Shown piece after piece: positions 21,301 through 29,299 of a DNA stretch of 36,866 nucleotides. This stretch comes from Verrucomicrobiota bacterium (GTDB lineage Bacteria > Verrucomicrobiota > Kiritimatiellia > JAAZAB01). The number at the start of each line of letters is the position of its first letter. The stretch's first letter is position 1. The stretch is taken from contig JAHIJO010000205.1 of the NCBI GenBank assembly GCA_018898455.1, positions 1 to 36,866 of the forward strand, given 5' to 3'. The notes beneath the pieces are model-generated. The model had not been told where the DNA came from and made no database searches. It saw only the letters and a program-made list of their open reading frames with translations. The position numbers were made by a program, and so were the translations under genes.

Positions 21301-22824
21301 TCAAGGTGCCGTGCGCACGGCACGCCCCCAAGTCCAGGAGAAGAAGTCCGCACGAGCCGTCCTCACATAGTCAACCCTGCCGCGGTCCGCTACGCGCAAC
21401 TCCCCGGTCGCGACATCAGTATAGCGCCAATCCCCGCCGCGCCACCCGGCGCCTACGTATGTCCCAGGCCACCCCGTCACGTTCGCGGTGCCGCCAACCG
21501 TTAGCGTGCCGTCCCCGTGGATCCCCGTGAATGCGCGCCCCTCCGCCGTACTCACCTTGATCGGCCATTCCCAAATATTTCCGGATAGTTGCATCATCCC
21601 ATAATATCCGGCGCCCGTGTTCGTTCTCGTCCCGAAACCAATCCCCAGACAGCCCACGCGCATTGGCCCTGCCATGCCACTGTAGCCAATTACGCAGTTG
21701 GCGTTAGCAGGCAACGGCGCCTCGTTGGCTTGGCCTGCGTTGACGACGCTCGTCGCCTTGGTTATATTCGTGGTCCCCCACGCATACTCGCCCTTCACCG
21801 GAATATTCGTTCCGCGGCACGCTTTTTCGTACTCCAGTTCCGTCATCGGCCGCAAGCCCGCCCAGTCCACAAAAGCCGCTCCATCCGCCCAATTATTGTA
21901 ATTGCACGCCACGTGGGGCGCGCTCGATGTGTAGACTCCACCCACATTCGTGATGGCGTAACGGGAGCTGGGGATGGCTATTGCATACCACCGAGAAGTC
22001 GCCTGCGCGGTGGTCAGCGTGTTGAGGAAGTCCACATATTGACCCTGGCTGATCTCGTACTTCATCCCATAGAACGCCGCATACCCCTTCGGAAACGCGA
22101 CTGGCAGCACTCCCGGCGAACCAATAGCTCCGGTGGCCCACAAACAATTTGGCTGATTGGTTAACAATATCTGGCCTTCGGTCTGAACCAGAAACGGCAT
22201 ATTGGCGCTGGTTCCATCATGAAAGCGGCCGGACTCCGTCCCATTCGTGCTCCCCACGTAGAACGCACCCGCCGGCACATATACCATCTCGATCGCACAG
22301 ACCTTGAGTTGCGCCGGCACGGAGTCCGGTACGCCGTCGGATACATAGTTCCAGCGCAGACACACATTGCTGGCCGTGAACAAACCGGAACCGTTCGTGT
22401 TCCGATAGATAAAGACGCCGGTGCCGTTGGTTCGCGGTGTTCCCGAATACCCCGGAAAATTGGTAGTGGGCGACAAGCCCACGGTAATCGTACTCCCGGC
22501 CGGGGGTACATGGTCCGCCGCGTTGGTGCTTAATGAAGCATGATGCCAATCACTCCAGGAGCTTCCGGTTGTGTTCGTGCGATATTTCACGAATATCCAA
22601 GCCGCATCCCAGTTGTACGGCTCCATCTGCCCTCCGCCAGCCAGATCACAACGCCAAGAATTTGTCCAGGCAATGTCAAACTTCACCAGCCAATGACTGC
22701 CACGAGCCCGGTTAACACCCGACACGTTGGTAACCGAAATATCATTTGCCCAGCCCGCGGCACTGACCAACCAACAGGCTATGAACACCGTCGCGCCGCT
22801 CGTTGTTGTTCTCATGTCCATCAT
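21301..22824 (-). CDS. secreted FGE/SUMF1-fold protein, catalytic cysteines absent
   Basis: IEMVYVPAGAFYVGS, PVAFPKGYAAFYGMKYEISQGQYVDFLN, RPMTELEYEKACRG, LSGNIWEW; signal peptide TTTSGATVFIACWLVSAAGWA; C-terminus LRVADR..WGRAVRTA lacks the Cys pair. Confidence 0.88.
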   Translation of the reverse strand: MMDMRTTTSGATVFIACWLVSAAGWANDISVTNVSGVNRARGSHWLVKFDIAWTNSWRCDLAGGGQMEPYNWDAAWIFVKYRTNTTGSSWSDWHHASLSTNAADHVPPAGSTITVGLSPTTNFPGYSGTPRTNGTGVFIYRNTNGSGLFTASNVCLRWNYVSDGVPDSVPAQLKVCAIEMVYVPAGAFYVGSTNGTESGRFHDGTSANMPFLVQTEGQILLTNQPNCLWATGAIGSPGVLPVAFPKGYAAFYGMKYEISQGQYVDFLNTLTTAQATSRWYAIAIPSSRYAITNVGGVYTSSAPHVACNYNNWADGAAFVDWAGLRPMTELEYEKACRGTNIPVKGEYAWGTTNITKATSVVNAGQANEAPLPANANCVIGYSGMAGPMRVGCLGIGFGTRTNTGAGYYGMMQLSGNIWEWPIKVSTAEGRAFTGIHGDGTLTVGGTANVTGWPGTYVGAGWRGGDWRYTDVATGELRVADRGRVDYVRTARADFFSWTWGRAVRTAP

Positions 22825-23102
22825 GATAATCCGTTCTCCCTGATCTTTGTCCAAAAGTTCTTCGTAAAGTCCATAATGATCTTCCGGGCCAAGCAAAAAT
22901 GATCCGCAAGAGCATACGCCTCCGGTAAAGAACTTATATTTATAAACGTGCCGCGCGGTATGCTAGTGATTCCGATAGAGGACTCATACCCTTGCCCGTT
23001 ACCAGCGAAATAGGCGCCGGCCGCGGCATTATTTGACACACTGGTGAATAATATTAAAATCAGCACCACAATCACACCGGATATCGTCTTCATATTTCTC
23101 AC
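22821..23102 (-). CDS. small putative secreted protein
   Basis: Signal peptide MKTISGVIVVLILILFTSVSNNAAAGA (likely ATG at 23093; ORF opens with GTG at 23102), then YFAGNGQGYESS; 4-bp overlap with the following gene. Confidence 0.6.
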   Translation of the reverse strand: MRNMKTISGVIVVLILILFTSVSNNAAAGAYFAGNGQGYESSIGITSIPRGTFINISSLPEAYALADHFCLARKIIMDFTKNFWTKIRENGLS

Positions 23103-25531
23103 CTCTTCCTTTTACCTATGGCAGAGATTTCAATTTTAGTAAGCGCCTTGAGCGGGAAGCTGAGATAAACTTTACTCCCATCTCTGACCCAGCCATTTTC
23201 TTTCAATTCTCTGCGGGCGGCAACTTTGGTTACCGGTTGACCGTCAATGGTTATCGCAATGTCCGTATCGATGATAAGATCGAAACTAAGCGTGAAGTCC
23301 GGACAGGTGAACGGCGCATTAAGGATCAACGTGACTTTTTCCTTTTCTTGGCTGGTGGTGATCTTGCAGGTCTGGCCGGCCGTAAAATAACGCGCTATTT
23401 CACTGACTTTCATCCATTTAACCCGGTCGCCGAGATGCTGGTTGACGCGTCGTTCAATCTCCTGTACCGCCAGGAGGCCTTTCCGGGTGCCGTTGCCATA
23501 AAGCGACTGCCAGTGCGTGTAGAAAGTAAGATAGCTCCCGGTCTTCATCAGGTCCAGGAACCGGCCTTTTTGGCCGTCGGCCGTGACGAAGTAATCCGCC
23601 ATCAGGTTGACCTCGCCCTTGCCGCTGACGGCTTCCCACATCGGTTCAACGGTGGCGGCCGGGATGCTCACCACGACTTCCCCGTTGGCCTGATCAAGAT
23701 ACATGATCTTAGGCAGAACCTTGGCTGATTTTTCATCTACGTCAAGGAAGTAATAACCGAGCTTGATCCCGTTAACTTTCTTCAAGGCGGCCAGAACCGC
23801 CGGCGCGTAAACATTGGCCTGATCGCCTTTGAATTCGCAGGGCTGAGTAACGCCGACGGCGGTAAGCCCTGTCTTTTTGAGAATCTCCATGGCAGTCGTC
23901 ATATATTCGGTCAACTGTTCCAGATTCTGACTTGACGTGAGCTTGTGTTCAGCGATCGGGAGGAGCTTTTTGGTTTTAAGGTCGAGACCAAGCGTATGGG
24001 TTAAAATTTCCGGGGTGATATCAAAAGACGGTACAATTTGTTCTCGGACAACTTTTATCCACTCGGCCACCTCTTTCCTGTCATAGCCGTCCAATCCTTC
24101 GGCGATACTACCCAATCCCATCGGGTAAGGAACGACCGAAAACTTGCCACGCACACTGCTCCGGCAAACCCAGTCGGCAAATTCCTTGAGAAAAGAAACA
24201 GGGATATCCTTTACCATAACTACGTCGGGCGAAGCTTCCCAGCTCTTGAATTGGCCGGCCGCCAGTTTGTCCACGTCGCGCCGAAAATAATACAGCGGGT
24301 TAACACCGGGCGCCGGATCATCAATTAGCAGGCTCACGGGAAAACGTCCGTTGGGGAGGTCGACCTTGACGTTGGAAATCGTCGTGCCGGCTACTACGGC
24401 GACAGCTGACCCCTGACTCCAGTTGCCGGGATAGATCGTGATGGGTTGAACATATTTTGACGGCTCAGGACGGTACCAAGTATTATCCGGATCAACGCCT
24501 TTGATTTCGCCGATAAATTTGCCGTCTTTTTCGGCCCGGATCGTATATGTATAATTAATTACCGACCGCTCTTTTCCCTGCGCATCAATGGAACGGACAC
24601 ACGATTCCGTGACCACCAGAGATTTGCCGGTGTCAGGCAATGGCGTGTGACCGTCCAGTTCGGTGAGTTGCGCGCGGTATGCCGCCATGGGAACACCGAG
24701 TTCCACCGTTCCGCCGTTTTCGGGAACAACCGTAACCTTGGCGCCAACGACGGGTTTATTGGAGGCATCCACGACCAGCACGTCTAAATAGTATTTTATG
24801 GTAACTGTACGGTTTGAACCTTCAACCACCAGCCCCGCGGCTTTTGTGTTTACCAGGACGGAATTAGCGCCCGATGTGTAAAATTTTCCTAAAAATTCGC
24901 AATCACGGATCTCCGGATTACCGGAGGCATAATTGATATAGCTATGTGGAATGCCCGCCACCCTGGTGGCAATAATGGAGGGACTCTTTTTAGGATAATT
25001 TCCGAAAGAGAAATATCCGTCACCAATAAAATTATTTATTTCGCAATGGTCAATGACGATGTCATCATGATTCAACCTTAAACCATCGGCCCAACTGTTG
25101 GTGTTGCTGAAAAGGCCTTCAAGTTTGACCCGCGTCAATCTTGTCTTGCCGTTCAGAATGATTTGATAGCTGAAACCGCGACCAGCGGAGATATGCGTAT
25201 CGGCGATGACCACGGTACCGTAATTTACGATCTTGAACTCATGGGCGCCGGCGCAATTGATTTTAAGTTTAACCGGCTGATCCGGTGTTCCGGCAATCGC
25301 GAGCTGAGCATCATTGGTGATCACCAGATTGGCGGTCAGGATTGCGGTTTGTTGCCCCGCATTCCAGGAAAAAACATTCGGGTCGGCAATATCCGCGGCC
25401 AAGGAGGCCAAAGTGTTGTCTGTCCCGCTAACGGTGATCGTCTTAGTCGCGCTGTTATAGGAACTTTTTGCCAGTCCGGTTGTGACTCCAAAGAATAAGG
25501 TCGCCACGATTGTAATCAATCTCGTCTTCAT
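23099..25531 (-). CDS. secreted fusion: beta-helix-like N-domain, regulatory-like beta domain, polysaccharide-deacetylase-like barrel
   Basis: Signal peptide MKTRLITIVATLFFGVTTGLA; parallel-beta-helix-like text (RVKLEGLFSNTNSWADGLRLNHDDIVIDHCEINNFIGDGY); VVDASNKPVVGAKVTVVPENGG; FPVSLLIDDPAPGVNPLYYFRRDVD. Confidence 0.75.
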   Translation of the reverse strand: MKTRLITIVATLFFGVTTGLAKSSYNSATKTITVSGTDNTLASLAADIADPNVFSWNAGQQTAILTANLVITNDAQLAIAGTPDQPVKLKINCAGAHEFKIVNYGTVVIADTHISAGRGFSYQIILNGKTRLTRVKLEGLFSNTNSWADGLRLNHDDIVIDHCEINNFIGDGYFSFGNYPKKSPSIIATRVAGIPHSYINYASGNPEIRDCEFLGKFYTSGANSVLVNTKAAGLVVEGSNRTVTIKYYLDVLVVDASNKPVVGAKVTVVPENGGTVELGVPMAAYRAQLTELDGHTPLPDTGKSLVVTESCVRSIDAQGKERSVINYTYTIRAEKDGKFIGEIKGVDPDNTWYRPEPSKYVQPITIYPGNWSQGSAVAVVAGTTISNVKVDLPNGRFPVSLLIDDPAPGVNPLYYFRRDVDKLAAGQFKSWEASPDVVMVKDIPVSFLKEFADWVCRSSVRGKFSVVPYPMGLGSIAEGLDGYDRKEVAEWIKVVREQIVPSFDITPEILTHTLGLDLKTKKLLPIAEHKLTSSQNLEQLTEYMTTAMEILKKTGLTAVGVTQPCEFKGDQANVYAPAVLAALKKVNGIKLGYYFLDVDEKSAKVLPKIMYLDQANGEVVVSIPAATVEPMWEAVSGKGEVNLMADYFVTADGQKGRFLDLMKTGSYLTFYTHWQSLYGNGTRKGLLAVQEIERRVNQHLGDRVKWMKVSEIARYFTAGQTCKITTSQEKEKVTLILNAPFTCPDFTLSFDLIIDTDIAITIDGQPVTKVAARRELKENGWVRDGSKVYLSFPLKALTKIEISAIGKRKR

Positions 25532-25534
25532 GGT

Positions 25535-27325
25535 TTATTTCCTTTCTGATGCAAGGTTTTCAAGCAACTGCCTCTTTGCCGCTCGAAACGCGCCAATGTC
25601 GCGTTCGTAGTCATGGGCACTTCTCATTACTTTCACTGCTATCTCTCTTGCTTTTGAGGGATTCCGATTCTCAAGGACTCGCAGGAGTTCGCAATCCTGA
25701 ATGCTTTCCAGTAATTGCTCGGCGCGGACGGAAGAATAGACGCCCAGCGCCGGACGCTGGCTGGGGTACACCAGCCAACCGGCGCCGGGCGAAACGTAGT
25801 CCCTGGGGCACGAACGAAACGGATCGTTTTCCCATTCATTCCAAGCCCAGTAGTACCAGCCGCGAAGCCTTTCCACGAAGCAATACCAGAAGATCACGCG
25901 CATCTTCATCAGGCTTAGGTCGAGGTAGTGTTGAAAGACAGCTCCGCCCACCCTTTCATCGCGATAGATGCCAACGGCTTCCTCTGCTGCTCCGCCAGTA
26001 GTGCCATCCGCGTAAATGCCTACACGGTCCCCCGCCGCTTTCCGTCCCCTGAAGAATTCCAGATGGCTCGCGTAGTAATCGGTGTGAGGCAACCAATAGT
26101 TGACCTCGCATTGCGGGTCGTGCCAGTAAAAGTAAGCATCAACCTGTCGTAGTTTCGGAGCATACTTCCGGCAAAGCTTTCTCAGGACCTGGTACTGTTC
26201 CGCATGCAAATGAGACGGCTCGGTGCAGAGATGCTGCGCAGAACTGTCCAACCATCCCTTCTCTTCCAGATGCCGTTCCAGCGCCGGGAGCCACCGGCTG
26301 AGAAAATGCTCGAAACGCGGGTGCTCGGGCCGGGCCTCGCCAAAAGACACCTTGCCGTCTTTCGCCTCGCAGATCCGACCGACCAGGTAGGGCGCATTGA
26401 AATGCGCGTGGCGAAGCTCGTCGCGGGTGGCCAGGGAACAGAAGTTCATCTCATCGCATCCCCCGGCATGCTTGAATATCTCAACAAACCTGTCAAAACG
26501 CGAGAAGTCGAAAACAAGTCTGCCGTCGTGGACCGACTTTTCGGTGAGGGCCAGCGGACTGATCGTGATGCCATTCTGCCTGTGTGTACCCATTTCCCTT
26601 GCGAACGCAGTCATCAACTCCCAATACTCATCCGAGAAAGTCCGGATTCCGAATTGCCGTTCGAGGAACGATCGGCGCTGGCCATCTTCAGAGTCCGCCG
26701 ACTTTGGCACGTCCGCTACATCCGGGCTTTGCCTGAAAAGCGCTTCCTCCTCGGGAGTCAAAGCACCCATTCCGTTCTGAAAGAGAGACCCCGATATCGC
26801 CGTCCGCTCGTTCGGGAGGTTCACTCCATAAACATGCAGTGCAATCGGGATTTCTGCTTCGTAAGCGGCATCTGCCGTGACAATCAGACGACCGTGCCAC
26901 ACCCCGACCGCTGCATCCGGTGCCACCTGAATCGTAACATAGACAGGCTGGTTCTCGCCTAGCGGGATCTCATCCGGCGGTTGCTCGAAAAGCACGTCCG
27001 GGATTTCGCAAGGCGCCTGGCGCAGGAGCTCCACCTGCTGCAATCGCCAGGAGTTCTTTTTGATCGGAATATAGCCTACATACCGGATATCATGTATCGG
27101 CAACTCCGAACCGGTCCCGCGACGTCCCGATTCCAGGCGTATGGCCAGCCCTCGTAGTGACTTCCGGCCTGCCGTCACCACTATCTGGGCGGAGACCGAC
27201 TCCCCGCGCGCGGCATCGAGGACTATTCTTCCTGCCTCGGCCGGCGCAGGTTGATTTCGGAATACTTTGACAAGTGAGTCCACCGCCCATAGAAACGGAC
27301 CACTTGCTTTACCTATCTCGCTCAT
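25535..27325 (-). CDS. DUF4091-like protein
   Basis: DSLVKVFRNQPAPAEAG..LDAARGESVSAQIVV, VGYIPIKKN, GWYYWAWNEWENDPF..GAGWLVYPSQRPALGVYSSVRAEQLLESIQDCELLRVLE; ATG at 27325 with AAGAGGTG RBS. Confidence 0.82.
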   Translation of the reverse strand: MSEIGKASGPFLWAVDSLVKVFRNQPAPAEAGRIVLDAARGESVSAQIVVTAGRKSLRGLAIRLESGRRGTGSELPIHDIRYVGYIPIKKNSWRLQQVELLRQAPCEIPDVLFEQPPDEIPLGENQPVYVTIQVAPDAAVGVWHGRLIVTADAAYEAEIPIALHVYGVNLPNERTAISGSLFQNGMGALTPEEEALFRQSPDVADVPKSADSEDGQRRSFLERQFGIRTFSDEYWELMTAFAREMGTHRQNGITISPLALTEKSVHDGRLVFDFSRFDRFVEIFKHAGGCDEMNFCSLATRDELRHAHFNAPYLVGRICEAKDGKVSFGEARPEHPRFEHFLSRWLPALERHLEEKGWLDSSAQHLCTEPSHLHAEQYQVLRKLCRKYAPKLRQVDAYFYWHDPQCEVNYWLPHTDYYASHLEFFRGRKAAGDRVGIYADGTTGGAAEEAVGIYRDERVGGAVFQHYLDLSLMKMRVIFWYCFVERLRGWYYWAWNEWENDPFRSCPRDYVSPGAGWLVYPSQRPALGVYSSVRAEQLLESIQDCELLRVLENRNPSKAREIAVKVMRSAHDYERDIGAFRAAKRQLLENLASERK

Positions 27326-27335
27326 TAAGCACCTC

Positions 27336-29129
27336 TTACGGTCGGCTCTCGCAATCCTTGATGAACTGCGATAAAATATTGCGATATTCCGGCCACAAGG
27401 AGAGGTCGTCTTGCAAGCCCATGTCGTGAGGACCGCACTGTTTATACGCCCAGCCGTACCAGTGGCAGTCCGGGAAAAGCTTCTCCACCTCGTCCAACCG
27501 GCGGCGCGCCTCGATAAGGCTCGGCTTGTTTCCACCCCAGGCATGGATTGAAAACCAGCAGTGAGCTGTGAATTTCGTCTTCCCTTTGAGGTCAGACCGG
27601 TCCACAAGTTGCCGCAGGGCAGGATCCAGCCCTTTGCCTTCGCCTGGCACCGTAACCGCGAACAGGACCACGTCGAGGGCGGGAATCACGGTGTCCCAAT
27701 CCACACAATTGTTTTCGCGTTCCTTTACCGTCGCGTCTTTGTTCGAGGGGATCGAGATGCTCCAAATAACCTTCTTTGTCGGGTCCGGTTCCTTCAAATA
27801 CTTCTGCACGTTGACAAAGAAACTTGCAGACCAGGCGCATCGCGCCTGCTGCCAGTCGGACCAACGCACCTGCAATTCTTTCGACTGTTCTGGTGTAGGC
27901 GGCAAAACATCTTCCCAAGTCCGGAAGGAGGCCACCCAATCCTTGTTCAAGCGGTCCAGCGTCTGATACTTATCGCGCAGGAAGGCGACGAATTGCTTCC
28001 GGCAGGCCGGGTCGTATCCCTGCTCTCGCGCCTTTATCCACTCCCGCAACGGTTCGTCAATGATGTAACCGGCAACGTTCGGGTTTCCTGCGTAATGCCT
28101 GGCGACCTCCGAGAGGTAGTTCCGAAGCCCGCCCTTTTCCTGCCATTCCAAGTTCCAGAGATTCTCCGTGATCACGCTCTTCTGTCCCATTCCATTCACC
28201 ATCGGCTCCGCATCGAATCCCTTCTGGCCGAGCATGAAAGGCCGCCCGCACGTATACACGCAAAAGTAGCTTCTTAACCCCTGGTTGGCGGCTTTCTTGA
28301 CTGCCGCGTCATACAGGTCGAAAACATCCGGCGTAAAGGCGGAATAGCGGGTATCGACAAGGCAAACATGCGTCAGACCCATGTTAGCCATTTCGGCCAA
28401 GTCGCGCTCCCAAGCCGCGATGTCCGTATCCGTCGACCGCATCATACAATATTCGCGTTTGGAGCCGATCTTCTTTTTCCCGACGGGATACATTGGTTTT
28501 TCGAGGGAAGAACGATCAATGGGCTTGTCTCCGGTCCTGCAGTCGGAAAGGACCAGCATTGCATCACCGGAACCGGACGCGGTCAGGATGATGCTTGCCG
28601 AAAGATACTCGGCGCCACCCTTACTCTGGGTATTCCTGCCCCAATACTCGAAGACCCGTTCACCGATCTTGGCAACATAGTGGATGGAACCGGCCCCACT
28701 GCCGAAATCTACCGAGAAGAGGCACGGCACCGAACGACCAAGGCCAATTTCGATGGCCTCTGTGCCGGGATAAAGGTTTTTGACCTCTTTCCCGGAAAGA
28801 GGGGTCTTCGGGCGATTCGTATATGCCAAGGTCAGACGATCATGCGGTTCCATTCCCGCCTGAAGGTCGGTCTTGCCGTCTGCCGCCGCCTCAATCCAGA
28901 TCCCGTTCCTTACGCCACCCTGGAACTGCTGCTCGTAGCAAAGCTGCAGGGAACAGGGAACCTTCAAAAGCTTGAGATCAAAACTCACGGCATGGATATT
29001 CTTCTCAAACTTGCCGAGTGCGATTTCCGTTCTGCCTTCTCCGATGAGCAAGGTGATTCCATCCGGTGTTTCTTCGAAACTAATGCAAGCGCCCATAACA
29101 CTATCCCGCGTGATCCGTATAGATCGCAT
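27336..29129 (-). CDS. GH42-like putative glycoside hydrolase
   Basis: MANMGLTHVCLVDTRYSAF, VAGYIIDEPLREW, CRKQFVAFLRDKYQTLDRLNKDW. ATG 29129 with GGAGAAG RBS preferred over ORF start 29213. Confidence 0.75.
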   Translation of the reverse strand: MRSIRITRDSVMGACISFEETPDGITLLIGEGRTEIALGKFEKNIHAVSFDLKLLKVPCSLQLCYEQQFQGGVRNGIWIEAAADGKTDLQAGMEPHDRLTLAYTNRPKTPLSGKEVKNLYPGTEAIEIGLGRSVPCLFSVDFGSGAGSIHYVAKIGERVFEYWGRNTQSKGGAEYLSASIILTASGSGDAMLVLSDCRTGDKPIDRSSLEKPMYPVGKKKIGSKREYCMMRSTDTDIAAWERDLAEMANMGLTHVCLVDTRYSAFTPDVFDLYDAAVKKAANQGLRSYFCVYTCGRPFMLGQKGFDAEPMVNGMGQKSVITENLWNLEWQEKGGLRNYLSEVARHYAGNPNVAGYIIDEPLREWIKAREQGYDPACRKQFVAFLRDKYQTLDRLNKDWVASFRTWEDVLPPTPEQSKELQVRWSDWQQARCAWSASFFVNVQKYLKEPDPTKKVIWSISIPSNKDATVKERENNCVDWDTVIPALDVVLFAVTVPGEGKGLDPALRQLVDRSDLKGKTKFTAHCWFSIHAWGGNKPSLIEARRRLDEVEKLFPDCHWYGWAYKQCGPHDMGLQDDLSLWPEYRNILSQFIKDCESRP

Positions 29130-29299
29130 TCCCGCTTCTCCTTTCCAAGCATTGTCTTCCACTGCAATGAACGCGGCCAGAAACATGTTTAAAACCAATG
29201 GTACACAATTCAACCCTACGATTTAGTTTAATGTTCAATAACGACATTAACCATAAACACCAACATCTTTTCTTTCAAGCTGTTTTTGCAGGCAGCACT

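Noticed and set aside
21306-21323. 18-bp perfect palindrome GTGCCGTGCGCACGGCAC
   Set aside because: Lies inside the conserved GRAVRTAP coding end of the FGE-fold gene; no T-tract; likely incidental.
21301-22896. Possible diversity-generating retroelement target (FGE/C-type-lectin-like C-terminus)
   Set aside because: No reverse transcriptase, template repeat or near-duplicate of the C-terminal coding sequence seen in the window.
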